Assembly: GCF_016236915.1 (NCBI RefSeq)
Contig: NZ_JAEHOK010000015.1
Span: 1-64,000 of the forward strand
Origin: Salegentibacter maritimus
GTDB taxonomy: Bacteria > Bacteroidota > Bacteroidia > Flavobacteriales > Flavobacteriaceae
DNA length: 64,000 nt
Reading direction: 5' to 3'
Position 1 is the stretch's first letter. Each line of letters starts with the position of its first letter. A program made the position numbers and the translations under genes. Under the pieces are notes generated by a model. It saw nothing but the letters and a program-made list of their open reading frames with translations. It had not been told where the DNA came from and searched no databases. Shown here piece by piece: positions 17,040 through 26,428 of the stretch.

Positions 17040-18224
17040 ATGAATAATCTCATTGAGAAAGCAGATGATTTTGTTTTAAACCTTTTTAAGGAAAAATTAC
17101 CGAACACGTTTATATACCATAACTACAGGCATACCCAACGTGTGGTTAAAAGTACTAAAGAATTAATTGCCAATTCCGAAATTAATGTTAAACAAGAGGA
17201 AGCCCTGTTGCTTGCCGCCTGGTTACATGATACAGGTTACACACGTACTTTTAAGGGACATGAGGAAGAAAGTGTTGCTATTGCCACAGATTTTCTTAAA
17301 CAAAATAATGCCACTCCAGAACTTATTGAAGAAGTTGTAAGCAATATAAGGGCAACAAAGATTGATTATATTCCGGAGAGTATTTCCGAGAAAATAATAA
17401 AAGATGCCGACTCATCTCATTTCGCTAAAAATTATTTTAACGAAACCAGTGAACTTTTAAGGCAGGAATTAGAGCTCCACAACATTAAAAACTTTACCAC
17501 AGGGGAATGGATACAGGAAAATATAAGAATGTTTACCGAAGAACATCAATTTTATACTGATTATGCTATAGAAGAATGGGGGCCTGCTAAAGAAGAAAAT
17601 CTGCTTGAATTAATTGAGAATAAAAACAAACAGCAAAAAAAGCTAACTAAAGAGGAAGCGAAAGCCCGAATGAAGGCACGCTATAAAAATGACAATCCCG
17701 AAAGAAGTATTCAAACCCTGTTTAGGGTTACGCTAAGAAACCATATTAAGCTAAGTGATATTGCCGATACAAAAGCAAATATTCTTCTATCGGTAAATGC
17801 TATTATTATTTCTTTGGCCCTGGCCAATATGATCCCAAAGTTAGATGCTGCCAGTAATAAGCATTTATTGATCCCAACCCTTATTCTTATTTTATTTAGC
17901 GTGGCTTCCATTATTCTTTCGGTATTATCTACCCGGCCGCAAGTTACCAGTGGAGAGTTTACCAAAGAACAGGTAAAAAACAGGGAGGTAAACCTTTTAT
18001 TCTTTGGTAATAGCCATAAAATGCCGTTTGAACAATTTAAATGGGGAATGAAAGAAATCATAAAAGATAAAGACTATGTATATGAATCTTTAATGCTGGA
18101 CCTTCATCTACTCGGTAAAGTATTACACAGAAAATATAAAATTTTAAGAATTACCTACACCGTATTTATGATAGGAATTATAGTCTCGGTAATTGCTTTT
18201 GTTGGCGCCTTTTATCTAATGTAA
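17040..18224 (+). CDS. HD-domain phosphohydrolase fused to a PycTM-like membrane domain
   Basis: The N-terminal 200 residues form an HD domain: His31 in YRHTQRV, His63-Asp64 in WLHDTGY, His74 in GHEEES and Asp122 in KDADSSHF. Such domains hydrolyse nucleotide phosphates or cyclic nucleotides. A charged linker (195-225) leads to a C-terminal membrane domain with LSDIADTKANILLSVNAIIISL (in part, from 238) and helices at about 250-265, 275-297 and 369-392. This matches the PycTM/DUF5706 effector domain of Pycsar antiphage systems. I see no adjacent nucleotide cyclase, so it may be a stand-alone signalling or housekeeping version. The ATG start is good. It converges with the GAF gene and overlaps it by 9 bp. 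Confidence 0.82.
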   Translation: MNNLIEKADDFVLNLFKEKLPNTFIYHNYRHTQRVVKSTKELIANSEINVKQEEALLLAAWLHDTGYTRTFKGHEEESVAIATDFLKQNNATPELIEEVVSNIRATKIDYIPESISEKIIKDADSSHFAKNYFNETSELLRQELELHNIKNFTTGEWIQENIRMFTEEHQFYTDYAIEEWGPAKEENLLELIENKNKQQKKLTKEEAKARMKARYKNDNPERSIQTLFRVTLRNHIKLSDIADTKANILLSVNAIIISLALANMIPKLDAASNKHLLIPTLILILFSVASIILSVLSTRPQVTSGEFTKEQVKNREVNLLFFGNSHKMPFEQFKWGMKEIIKDKDYVYESLMLDLHLLGKVLHRKYKILRITYTVFMIGIIVSVIAFVGAFYLM

Positions 18225-20585
18225 TTCTTCCATTAAATTCTCATAAGTAATAGTTCTGTCGGGTTCATTGCTGTTTGGAGTATATAAAACTTCTACCCTC
18301 ATTGCTTTGAGCCCAACCACTCCCTGTACATCTTCAAGGTCTAACAGCTCAACCTCTTCCCCCAGGTAGTTCTTGGTTTGCAGATATTTAATATACCTTA
18401 AATACTCCTTTTCATCTGAACGCTGGCTATAAACTATGGCTATTTTACCTTTTTGAGTAACACGCTCTTCGGTGCCTTTTATGAAGGATTTATCAATACG
18501 TTTTTTAATGATCTCGTAACGCGCATTATAAGTTCCATCTACATCAAATTTCTTTTCGTCCATTCGATATCGAATAGACATCGTAGAGTTATAGACTAAA
18601 ATCAAGGAAGCTGCATCTAATTTAATAGGGGTGTTTTGTTGTAATTGATAAAAACGGTTTTCCATTTCGCACATGGTGCTTAACTGCCAAAGACGTAAAT
18701 TGTATAAGTAAACCTTATTAAAAGGCCTATCCCTTACCATAGAGGCACCAATGTAGATATTATGGTCTACCCCATCGGTTTTATAGCGTTCAAAATAATG
18801 CGGATAAATTTTTTGAGCATCAATTTGCTTTCTGTCTAAGAAGCGGGACATGGTGCGGTTTATTTGTTGTACCGTTTTATCATAGTTTTTTCTATGATTA
18901 TAAATAATTCCAGTTTCAGGATTCAATTTATTTTGATATTCCTCTACCAGTTTCTTTAATTCGGAAGATTGATTTCGCAAATGGCTCATTATAGGATTAA
19001 CTTCCTTTTGCAACAAATTAAATACCTTTTGTTCACTAGAAGCATTTAGACTGTTTTCCAGGTCTTCCATAAAATCTGAAATCCTAAACTTTACCTGCTC
19101 GTAAATAGGCAGTTTCTCTAAACTGTAAGCCTTATCAATTATGGATTGAATCTCTTTTAATTGATGGAGCAAATCTTTTTGAATGGCTTCATTTCTAGCT
19201 TCAGAAGAAGCTACCACATCAATTTGCCCGTATAGCGGATATATATCCTTAAAAACAATATCTTTAAATGAAGCCAGGCCATCATCGTCATAGTCTCTAA
19301 TATACTTCTTGGCCTCTTTTTCAAAAACCCATAAAACACTGGGATGTATAGAAGTACACTCGCTTTGTATAACAGCTTTCACCCTGTTTTCAAAATCACT
19401 ACGATTTCTATCTACAGCGGTAGCTATATAAGGTAAAATTTCATCTAACTTAATGGTATTAATACTATTAAGCTGATTTTTCTTCGTTGCCACTAATTCC
19501 AAAATCCCTAATAAACGATTGTTTTTTACTACCGGGGCCAGGATACAGCTTTTTACATCACTTTCTTTTAGACGTTTGGAAAGTATATTATTTTTAGTCT
19601 TTTTAGCATATTCTTCAACATTGGCAATACTAAAAAAACTAAACTCTTTAAAAATATTATTAAAACCTTCTTCACATACTCCTTCCCTACATTCGCTTAT
19701 CAATTCATCATTAAGAATATAACTATTTGCATCTTTATATTCCATTTTTTCAAAAACCTCATCTTGCGGATTATATACGGTAAACCCAACTCTTAGATCG
19801 GGGATTTTATAGATAGATCTAAATATTTCTTCCAGCTTTAAAAGCTCATCCTGTTCTGATGATTTCTCAAAAAGCAAAGCTGTTTTTAATTCAGATATCG
19901 CGTCGTCCATAGTAACATCTGTAAGATTTACAATGGTAAAACCTTTAAAGATCCAACTTTGGGGCGGAAATTTTTCTTTCCACAGGTCTATATCCTCTAC
20001 ATTTTGTAAGAGCTCATCTACATCTTCATCGGTTATTTTCCTGGCTTGCTCTTTGGGAAAAATATCTATAAAATCGCCGTTTAAAGCAATACGAAAACGT
20101 CTATTAATGCCTTGCTCATCTGGAATATCAAAATATAACGGTCTGGAATAATCTATCTCGTAACCGTAATAATCGTTAAGAATATTAATACATTCCTGGA
20201 CATAAATACTTTTATTGTCCAGGTTTCTTATCTTTAATTCGAAACCATCAGGAGCCGATTCCATGATCTTTTTTAAACGTTTCGACCTGTTAAATAAAAA
20301 ATTCTGAAAAGGAACAGACGCTGCTTTTATCTCGTTATTGGTAAGCACACTGGGAAAAAGATCATCAAGGAGAACCCTTACCGGTTCTTTGTATTTCTTA
20401 AGCTCATTAAAATCTTTTATTCCATTGGTTAAAGCAGGAAAAGATTTTACATGTTCTAAAATGCTTTTAATATAATTCCGGGCAACTTCATTTTCTTCGT
20501 ACTCTAATTGCTTCTTATATTGTTCCACTACTTTATGGAAACTAATCTGAATCTCAAAAGGCAATTCTTCTTTCTGCTTTGTCAT
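18216..20585 (-). CDS. Large GAF-domain-containing cytoplasmic protein
   Basis: The 789 residues have no signal peptide. A GAF-like sensor segment lies around 245-410 (AISELKTALLFEKSSEQDELLKLEEIFRSIY, in part, then SCILAPVVKNNRLLGILELVATKK). Long helical, probably coiled-coil, stretches follow at about 480-580. The C-terminal third (about 600-789) is conserved-looking, with GASMVRDRPFNKVYLYNLRLWQL and a repeated acidic/basic pattern, but I do not recognise a catalytic motif. Proteins of this size and build occur in many Bacteroidota and are annotated only as GAF-domain proteins. Its stop overlaps the end of the HD-PycTM gene, so the two 3' ends may influence each other. Confidence 0.7.
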   Translation of the reverse strand: MTKQKEELPFEIQISFHKVVEQYKKQLEYEENEVARNYIKSILEHVKSFPALTNGIKDFNELKKYKEPVRVLLDDLFPSVLTNNEIKAASVPFQNFLFNRSKRLKKIMESAPDGFELKIRNLDNKSIYVQECINILNDYYGYEIDYSRPLYFDIPDEQGINRRFRIALNGDFIDIFPKEQARKITDEDVDELLQNVEDIDLWKEKFPPQSWIFKGFTIVNLTDVTMDDAISELKTALLFEKSSEQDELLKLEEIFRSIYKIPDLRVGFTVYNPQDEVFEKMEYKDANSYILNDELISECREGVCEEGFNNIFKEFSFFSIANVEEYAKKTKNNILSKRLKESDVKSCILAPVVKNNRLLGILELVATKKNQLNSINTIKLDEILPYIATAVDRNRSDFENRVKAVIQSECTSIHPSVLWVFEKEAKKYIRDYDDDGLASFKDIVFKDIYPLYGQIDVVASSEARNEAIQKDLLHQLKEIQSIIDKAYSLEKLPIYEQVKFRISDFMEDLENSLNASSEQKVFNLLQKEVNPIMSHLRNQSSELKKLVEEYQNKLNPETGIIYNHRKNYDKTVQQINRTMSRFLDRKQIDAQKIYPHYFERYKTDGVDHNIYIGASMVRDRPFNKVYLYNLRLWQLSTMCEMENRFYQLQQNTPIKLDAASLILVYNSTMSIRYRMDEKKFDVDGTYNARYEIIKKRIDKSFIKGTEERVTQKGKIAIVYSQRSDEKEYLRYIKYLQTKNYLGEEVELLDLEDVQGVVGLKAMRVEVLYTPNSNEPDRTITYENLMEELH

Positions 20586-20694
20586 AAATAGGTAATATCA
20601 TTTAAAATTACATATTCCTTCAGGCTTACAAATTCCCATTGTTGAAATTAACAATTTTTTATAAAATTACGAATGGATTGCAACACTAGATGTT

Positions 20695-20702
20695 TATTTT
20701 TG
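20695..20702 (+). promoter_or_regulatory. Candidate -7 element of the thioredoxin-like gene
   Basis: TATTTTTG is a perfect TAnnTTTG match, 20 bases before the chosen ATG. The nearest TTG (20678-20680) is only 14 bp upstream, so the -33 part is weak. The element overlaps the start of the longer open frame and so favours the internal start. Confidence 0.5.
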
Positions 20703-20722
20703 TCTTAAACAAAAATAATTCT

Positions 20723-21844
20723 ATGCGTAAAATAATAATGACGTTTGCTATTGCAGCTGCGCTTACTTCTTGCCAGGAAGATAAAGGTTATACAATTTCT
20801 GGAGATGCTCCTAAAATGGAAGACGGCAAAACGGTATATGTTTCTGAAATTGATGAAAACACCAACCGCCCTATACGAGTAGACTCTACTACTATTAAAG
20901 ACGGAAGTTTTAAACTGGACCTACAGGATCCCGAAAGTCCTAATCTAAGTTTTCTTGAGTTTGAAGGAACCCAGGGAAATGTGATTTTTATTTCTGAAAA
21001 TGAGGAAATAAAATTTAAAATTTACAAAGACAGTTTGCGTTCATCTGAAATAAGTGGAGGGAAAGAAAACAAACTCTTACAAGAGTATTTAGCACACTTA
21101 AAACAAGTGAACGAAAAGGTGATGCAAGGGCGTAGCGAAATGCAATCTGCTTTTCAGCAAAAAGACAGTACTAAACTTACAAGTCTTCAGGAAAACGAAA
21201 AAGAGCTTATAGATAACGATAAGGTTTTCAAAAAGAAAATGGTTCAGGAAAATCCAGGTTCTTTTGTTTCAATCATGGTAATAAGCGATATGCTTAGAAT
21301 GAAATCCTACCCTGTGAACGAAATTCAGGATATGTTTGCTGAACTTTCTGAAGAAGTACAAAATACAGCTATAGGAAAACAAATTTCTAAAAATCTAAAA
21401 GAAGCTAACAAAGTTGCTATAGGAAGTAAAGCACCTAATTTTACGGCCCCAACGCCAGAAGGAGATGAGATTGCTTTAAAAGATGTTATGGGAAAAGTTA
21501 CCGTAATAGATTTTTGGGCAGCCTGGTGTAAGCCCTGTCGTGTAGAAAATCCTAACCTGGTAAAAACCTATAATAAATATAAAGACGATGGCTTAAGCAT
21601 AATTGGTGTCTCTTTAGATCGTCCCGGGCAAAAAGATCGTTGGGTTAAAGCTATTAAAGATGATGGTTTACCCTGGCACCAGGTTTCTAACCTACAGTTT
21701 TGGCAAGATCCGGTTGCTCAACTTTACGGGATTAAAGCTATTCCTGCCGCTTTTGTATTAAATGAAGAAGGTACTATTGTAGCACGTGATCTTAGAGGCG
21801 AAGATTTAGATAAAAAAATTGGAGAATTACTTAATAAGAATTAA
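20723..21844 (+). CDS. TlpA-like thiol-disulfide oxidoreductase lipoprotein with DUF4369 N-terminus
   Basis: The protein starts MRKIIMTFAIAAALTSC, a lipoprotein signal with Cys17, so it is membrane-attached on the periplasmic side. The N-terminal half (about 20-130) resembles DUF4369, with YTISGDAPKMEDGKTVYVSEI. The C-terminal half is a thioredoxin fold of the AhpC/TlpA kind, with VIDFWAAWCKPCR (Cys269 and Cys272) and the cis-proline loop YGIKAIPAAFVLNEEG. Such proteins reduce disulfides or support cytochrome maturation in Bacteroidota. I start at the ATG at 20723, giving 373 residues. The frame is open from 20690 but the extra 11 residues precede the signal peptide and cover the promoter element. 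Confidence 0.92.
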   Translation: MRKIIMTFAIAAALTSCQEDKGYTISGDAPKMEDGKTVYVSEIDENTNRPIRVDSTTIKDGSFKLDLQDPESPNLSFLEFEGTQGNVIFISENEEIKFKIYKDSLRSSEISGGKENKLLQEYLAHLKQVNEKVMQGRSEMQSAFQQKDSTKLTSLQENEKELIDNDKVFKKKMVQENPGSFVSIMVISDMLRMKSYPVNEIQDMFAELSEEVQNTAIGKQISKNLKEANKVAIGSKAPNFTAPTPEGDEIALKDVMGKVTVIDFWAAWCKPCRVENPNLVKTYNKYKDDGLSIIGVSLDRPGQKDRWVKAIKDDGLPWHQVSNLQFWQDPVAQLYGIKAIPAAFVLNEEGTIVARDLRGEDLDKKIGELLNKN

Positions 21845-21865
21845 TTTATTCTAACTAAAACTCAT

Positions 21866-21895
21866 AAAAAAAGCGCCAAATTTGGCGCTTTTTTT
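21866..21895. terminator. Bidirectional terminator
   Basis: The 30 bases form a perfect palindrome. Its left arm is seven A followed by GCGCCAAA, and its right arm is the exact reverse complement. It lies between the stop codons of the convergent thioredoxin-like and SIMPL genes and has a T-run on either strand. Confidence 0.92.
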
Positions 21896-21917
21896 ATTTA
21901 AGGATTTAAGCTAAAAA

Positions 21918-22610
21918 TTATTCCATTAAAAGCTGAAAAGCTACCTGTACCTTAACATTTATTTCCATTTCTCCCGGCGCAATGGTCTGTTGGCCTCCGG
22001 TATCTGAAGATGCTTTCATCTCCATAGCGCGATACACCGGTTGGTAACTGTTATTGCTCCCCTCACTTATCATAAAAGCTTTTCCTATAGTTTGGCCTAA
22101 AGGTGCCACAAGTGCTTCTGCTTTTTCTTTAGCGTTTAAAACAGCTCTTTTTCTGGCTTTAGCCTTATGCTTTTCAATATCTGAAGATTCGAACTCAATA
22201 CCGTTAATTCCATTAAGTCCATTTTCTAGAAGTCCTTTCATAATAGCTTCATATCTACTTATATCTTCCAGGGTAATAGCAATAGTTTGGCTGGCTACAT
22301 AGGTATACGTTTTATCGTTATAATTATACCTCTTATTCAAATTCACATAATTGGTATTGATATTTTTTTCAGCTACATCTTCAGACTTAAGGAATTTAAT
22401 CACTTTATTCACCACCTCATCATTCTGAGATTTCACCGAAGCAGCACTCTGGCCTTCATGCTCAATTCTAGAATTAATAGTTACTTTGTCTGGAGTTATT
22501 TTTACAATTCCCTCTCCGGCTACATAAATTCCAGGAGTCTTATTGTCGTTTTGAGCTTGCATTCCCATACCTCCTGCTATTAGTGCAAGAATTAATATTA
22601 CTTTTTTCAT
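21918..22610 (-). CDS. SIMPL-domain (DUF541) exported protein
   Basis: A signal peptide (MKKVILILALIAGGMGMQA, about 1-19) sends this 230-residue protein to the periplasm. The domain follows with GEGIVKITPDKVTINSRIE, SQTIAITLEDISRYEAIM and AKARKRAVLNAKEKAEALV, characteristic of the SIMPL/DUF541 family related to BP26 and YggE. The family forms large oligomers, and E. coli YggE affects oxidative stress tolerance, but no enzymatic role is known. It is followed by the shared terminator at 21866-21895. The rhomboid gene lies 47 bp upstream on the same strand, so the two may be cotranscribed. Confidence 0.92.
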   Translation of the reverse strand: MKKVILILALIAGGMGMQAQNDNKTPGIYVAGEGIVKITPDKVTINSRIEHEGQSAASVKSQNDEVVNKVIKFLKSEDVAEKNINTNYVNLNKRYNYNDKTYTYVASQTIAITLEDISRYEAIMKGLLENGLNGINGIEFESSDIEKHKAKARKRAVLNAKEKAEALVAPLGQTIGKAFMISEGSNNSYQPVYRAMEMKASSDTGGQQTIAPGEMEINVKVQVAFQLLME

Positions 22611-22657
22611 AGTTAATTGTTTTTAGTTAAATTCTCCAGTACAAGAAGAGTACCAAA

Positions 22658-23305
22658 TTATATTTTCCCTAATTTTTGTAGCACAAACAAAACTAAAATT
22701 GGCAGAGCCAGTAATATTACCATCAACAAATGTTCTTCAAAAACCCAGCTAGCAAGAAGAAGGGTTAATAGGTAACCCCCTACCGCACCCCCGAAATGGG
22801 CGTCGTGACCAATGTTACCCAATTGCCGTTTCATACCGTATATGGTATAGAATAAGTAACCAATTCCAAAAATATAAGCGGGTATAGGAATTATAAAAAA
22901 CAGACCTAGCATCATGTCTGGCCTTAATAAAATAGCAGAATACAATACTCCCATAACAGCCCCACTCGCACCAACTGCAGTATAATGTATATCCTTTTTA
23001 TGAAAGAAATAAGAAAGTAAGTTCCCTAAAACAAGGCTAGCAAGATAGACCAAAACAAAACCCAAAGTACCAAGGAAAAAAATCACTGAATTGGCGAAAA
23101 AATATAGGGTAAGCATATTTACCAAAAGGTGGGTGGTATTCACATGCAAAAACCCTGAAGTAACAATTTGGTATTTGGCACCACGATTAATATCGGCAAT
23201 ATTAAACTTATATTTCTGAAAAAAGGATTCATCATTAAATCCCTTGAATGAAACCAGTACGTTTAGACCAATAATTATAAGGGTAACCAGGTTTAATTCT
23301 CCCAT
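22658..23305 (-). CDS. Rhomboid-family intramembrane serine protease
   Basis: The 215-residue polytopic protein has about six membrane helices. It shows the rhomboid features: HVNTTHLLVNMLTLYFF (helix 2), VGASGAVMG with the catalytic Ser114, and GHDAHFGGAVGGY with the catalytic His170. Rhomboids cut substrate proteins within or near the membrane. The substrate here is unknown. The length is that of the compact bacterial form without extra domains. The gene is divergent from the LpxL-like acyltransferase, whose promoter lies just outside its start. Confidence 0.9.
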   Translation of the reverse strand: MGELNLVTLIIIGLNVLVSFKGFNDESFFQKYKFNIADINRGAKYQIVTSGFLHVNTTHLLVNMLTLYFFANSVIFFLGTLGFVLVYLASLVLGNLLSYFFHKKDIHYTAVGASGAVMGVLYSAILLRPDMMLGLFFIIPIPAYIFGIGYLFYTIYGMKRQLGNIGHDAHFGGAVGGYLLTLLLASWVFEEHLLMVILLALPILVLFVLQKLGKI

Positions 23306-23335
23306 AGCAACTTTAGTTAAATGCCAAATATACCA

Positions 23336-23343
23336 TATATTTG
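23336..23343 (+). promoter_or_regulatory. Candidate -7 element of the LpxL-like gene
   Basis: TATATTTG is a perfect TAnnTTTG match 14 bases before the chosen ATG at 23358. No good TTG is seen at the -33 position. The short leader implies transcription begins close to the start codon. Confidence 0.45.
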
Positions 23344-23357
23344 CTGAAAATTATTTT

Positions 23358-24260
23358 ATGCAGGCTGTAGTTTTTTGGCTGATTTATCCCTTACTTTGGT
23401 TTATTTCCATTCTTCCATTTTGGCTTTTCTATCGTGTTTCAGATCTGGTTTATTTTATAGTCTACTACCTGGTTGGATACAGAAAAAAAGCGGTTACAGA
23501 TAATTTAGAACTTGTTTTTCCTGAAAAATCTTCGAATGAAATTATTGAAATACGTAAAAAGTTTTATAGGCACATGTGCGACATGTTTCTGGAAATGATA
23601 AAGAGTATTTCTATTTCTGAAGAAGAATTAAAAAAACGTTTCGTATTTACCAATCTTGAAGAACTAAGGCGCATAGAAAAACTGGATAAGAGCATTATTT
23701 TAATGTGTGGCCACTACGCCAGCTATGAATGGCTTTTTGCCCTACAGCTCAACAACCTAAAGCACAAGGCTTTTGGAATTTACAAAAAAATTAGAAACCC
23801 CGGTTTTGACAAACTTGTTAATGATATAAGAAGAAGATTTGGCGCCGAACTTATTAGAAACTCTACATCTACCTCACGCATTACTCAAAATGAAAAAGAA
23901 GGTGTTCGTGGTATTTATGCAATGATAGCCGATCAATCTCCGAAATCCCCAAATTATAAGTTTTGGACAGATTTTATGGGAAAGAAAGTTCCTTTTTATA
24001 CCGGTTCTGAAAGGATGGCCAAAGAACTTGATATGGCCGTGATATACCTACACGTAGAGAAAATAAAAAGAGGCCGTTATAAGGCCTCTTTAATTAATAT
24101 TGCCGATAGCCCTTCTAAAACAGAAGACCATCAAATTACTTTAGAATATAAACAGCATTTGGAGAAACAAATAAGGGAAAAACCAGAATTTTATCTCTGG
24201 ACACACAAACGCTGGAAGCATTTGGGGAAAGAAACTCCCCAAAATGCTGTAATACGTTAG
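23358..24260 (+). CDS. Lysophospholipid/lipid A acyltransferase, LpxL/HtrB family
   Basis: This inner-membrane enzyme transfers an acyl chain, most likely to lipid A in the late steps of its synthesis. The 300 residues begin with a membrane helix (MQAVVFWLIYPLLWFISILP) and carry the HX4E catalytic motif in CGHYASYEW (His119, Glu124). DQSPKSPNYKFWTDFMGKKVPF and FYLWTHKRWKH follow, the latter a typical C-terminal word. I use the ATG at 23358. A longer frame from 23244 would overlap the divergent rhomboid gene and its promoter and has no family support. Bacteroidota commonly have one such enzyme, so it may be the main late acyltransferase. Confidence 0.93.
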   Translation: MQAVVFWLIYPLLWFISILPFWLFYRVSDLVYFIVYYLVGYRKKAVTDNLELVFPEKSSNEIIEIRKKFYRHMCDMFLEMIKSISISEEELKKRFVFTNLEELRRIEKLDKSIILMCGHYASYEWLFALQLNNLKHKAFGIYKKIRNPGFDKLVNDIRRRFGAELIRNSTSTSRITQNEKEGVRGIYAMIADQSPKSPNYKFWTDFMGKKVPFYTGSERMAKELDMAVIYLHVEKIKRGRYKASLINIADSPSKTEDHQITLEYKQHLEKQIREKPEFYLWTHKRWKHLGKETPQNAVIR

Positions 24261-24267
24261 TTAGACC

Positions 24268-25653
24268 TTAGCCTACAATTTCTTTAATCTCTTTAATCAT
24301 ATCATGCGCAAGCTTATCGGCTTTATCCTGAGATTTTGCTTCAGTGTAAATCCTTATAATAGGCTCGGTATTCGATTTTCTTAAATGGACCCAATTTTCA
24401 GCGAAATCAATTTTCACTCCATCTATAGTAGAGATTTCTTCAGCTTTATATTTCTCTTCCATTGCTTTTAAAATTTCGTCTACATCAATTTCAGGAGTCA
24501 ATTGAATTTTATTCTTGCTCATAAAGTAGGCTGGATATTCTTTTCTTAACTCAGAAACACTGATCTTTTTTTCAGCTAAATAGGTTAAAAATAATCCTAC
24601 TCCTACCAAACTATCACGCCCGTAATGCGACTCTGGATAAATAATTCCGCCGTTCCCTTCACCTCCAATAACGGTGTTGGTATCTTTCATAAGCTGTACA
24701 ACATTCACTTCACCTACAGCACTGGCATTATATTCGCCTCCGTGTTTTTTGGTTACATCGTTAAGCGCTCGGGAAGAAGAGAGGTTACTTACCGTATTAC
24801 CCGGAGTTTTAGATAACACATAATCGGCACAGGCCACAAGGGTATATTCTTCTCCAAACATTTCTCCATTTTCATCAATAAAAGCCAACCTATCTACATC
24901 TGGATCTACCACAATTCCAAAATCGGCTTTTTCCTTTTTCACCAGTTCACAAATGTCGGTAAGGTGCTCTTTTAAAGGTTCGGGGTTATGGGGAAAATGA
25001 CCATTTGGCTCACAATATAATTCTATTACCTCTACCCCCATTTTTTTTAGAAGTTTAGGGATAGCAATACCACCGGTAGAATTCACACCATCTACCACTA
25101 CTTTAAAACCGGCATGTTTTATCTTTTCAGCATCCACAAGTTTAAGTTTTAGAACTTCCTCTATATGAATGTCTATATAGTTTTCTTTTCTGGTAATTGT
25201 TCCCAAATCATCGACCTCAGAAAAGTTAAAATTATCCTGTTCGGCATATTCCAAAATTTTAGCACCTGCTGCGCCATCAAGAAACTCTCCTTTATTATTT
25301 AATAGTTTAAGGGCGTTCCATTGCTTTGGGTTATGGCTTGCGGTAAGGATAATACCTCCATCTGCATTTTCCAGAGGCACCGCAATTTCTACTGTGGGCG
25401 TGGTTGAAAGATCTATATCAATGACATTTATTCCCAAACCGGTTAAAGTATTCATGGTTAATTCCTGAACCATTTTTCCGGAAATTCTGGCATCACGACC
25501 AACCACAACACTCAACTTTTTATTTGTAGAATTATTTTTTAACCAGGTACCATAGGCAGCGGCAAATTTTACGGTATCTATTGGTGTGAGATTATCACCT
25601 GTTTTACCTCCTATAGTACCACGTATTCCTGAGATTGATTTTATTAAGCTCAT
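24268..25653 (-). CDS. glmM: Phosphoglucosamine mutase, GlmM (phosphohexomutase family)
   Basis: GlmM converts glucosamine 6-phosphate to glucosamine 1-phosphate for UDP-GlcNAc, hence for peptidoglycan and LPS. The 461 residues have the four phosphohexomutase regions: TASHNPKQWN with the phosphoserine Ser106, the metal loop DPDVDR (250-255), the sugar-binding GEGNGG region, and RKSNTEPIIRIYTEA near the end for phosphate binding. The start MSLIKSISGIRGTIGG is typical of the Bacteroidota branch. A phosphomannomutase activity cannot be excluded from sequence alone. It is convergent with the LpxL-like gene, with only 7 bp between the two. Confidence 0.92.
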   Translation of the reverse strand: MSLIKSISGIRGTIGGKTGDNLTPIDTVKFAAAYGTWLKNNSTNKKLSVVVGRDARISGKMVQELTMNTLTGLGINVIDIDLSTTPTVEIAVPLENADGGIILTASHNPKQWNALKLLNNKGEFLDGAAGAKILEYAEQDNFNFSEVDDLGTITRKENYIDIHIEEVLKLKLVDAEKIKHAGFKVVVDGVNSTGGIAIPKLLKKMGVEVIELYCEPNGHFPHNPEPLKEHLTDICELVKKEKADFGIVVDPDVDRLAFIDENGEMFGEEYTLVACADYVLSKTPGNTVSNLSSSRALNDVTKKHGGEYNASAVGEVNVVQLMKDTNTVIGGEGNGGIIYPESHYGRDSLVGVGLFLTYLAEKKISVSELRKEYPAYFMSKNKIQLTPEIDVDEILKAMEEKYKAEEISTIDGVKIDFAENWVHLRKSNTEPIIRIYTEAKSQDKADKLAHDMIKEIKEIVG

Positions 25654-25845
25654 AAATGTATTTTAATGTTATTTAAATAGGTTAAGTTAGATTTATAAAA
25701 TGTTTACTGATAAATTTAAGTTTTGTAGATTTTAAAGCCTCAATTGTTAATTAAATGTTCAACAAATATACAAGTCGCGCATAGGTAGTAATAAAACTTA
25801 ACAAAAATTAAACAGGAAATTACCTGATTTGAGTAACTTTCAAAA

Positions 25846-26427
25846 ATGAACTTCTTAGCACATATATATCTCTCGAATGAGAATGATAACTTAAAAATTG
25901 GAAACTTTATAGCTGATTCGGTTAAAGGAAAGCAATATTTAAACTATCCTACCGAAATTCAAAAAGGAATAGTATTACATCGTGCTATAGATAACTTTAC
26001 CGATACACATCCCATTGTGAGTAAAAGCGTAGAGCGCCTATTTGCCCGTTATGGCCACTATAGTAGGGTTATTGTAGATATTTTATATGATCACTTTTTA
26101 GCGGCAAACTGGAAAGATTATAGCGACATCCCACTAAAAACCTACACTGAAAATTTTTACAAACTTCTACAGGAGAATTTTGAATTATTACCGAAATCTA
26201 TTCAAAGTTTTCTACCCTATATGATTGCTGATAATTGGCTTTATAATTACCGAAAAATTGAAGGTATTGAAAAAATACTGTTTCAAATGAATAAAAGAAT
26301 TAAATACCGAATTAAAATGCACCTGGCCATAGAAGAGCTACAAGAGTTTTATGCAGAATTTGAGGATGAATTTAAGAGGTTTTTTCAAGAATTAAGAGCT
26401 TTTGTTAAGGTTCAAATAAGCCATTAA
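25846..26427 (+). CDS. Acyl carrier protein phosphodiesterase, AcpH family
   Basis: The 193-residue protein begins MNFLAHIYLSNENDNLKIGNFIADSVKG and continues with GIVLHRAIDNFTDTHP and VDILYDHFLAANW, the conserved His/Asp words of the AcpH (DUF479) family. The family removes the phosphopantetheine arm from acyl carrier protein. It belongs to the broad HD-type metal phosphohydrolases. Length is normal, and there is no signal peptide. It is a single-gene unit with a terminator just after the stop. Confidence 0.9.
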   Translation: MNFLAHIYLSNENDNLKIGNFIADSVKGKQYLNYPTEIQKGIVLHRAIDNFTDTHPIVSKSVERLFARYGHYSRVIVDILYDHFLAANWKDYSDIPLKTYTENFYKLLQENFELLPKSIQSFLPYMIADNWLYNYRKIEGIEKILFQMNKRIKYRIKMHLAIEELQEFYAEFEDEFKRFFQELRAFVKVQISH

Positions 26428-26428
26428 A

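Noticed and set aside
17040-20585. Complete Pycsar defence operon
   Set aside because: There is no cyclase beside the effector-like gene, and the neighbour is convergent, so only the effector-domain similarity is supported.
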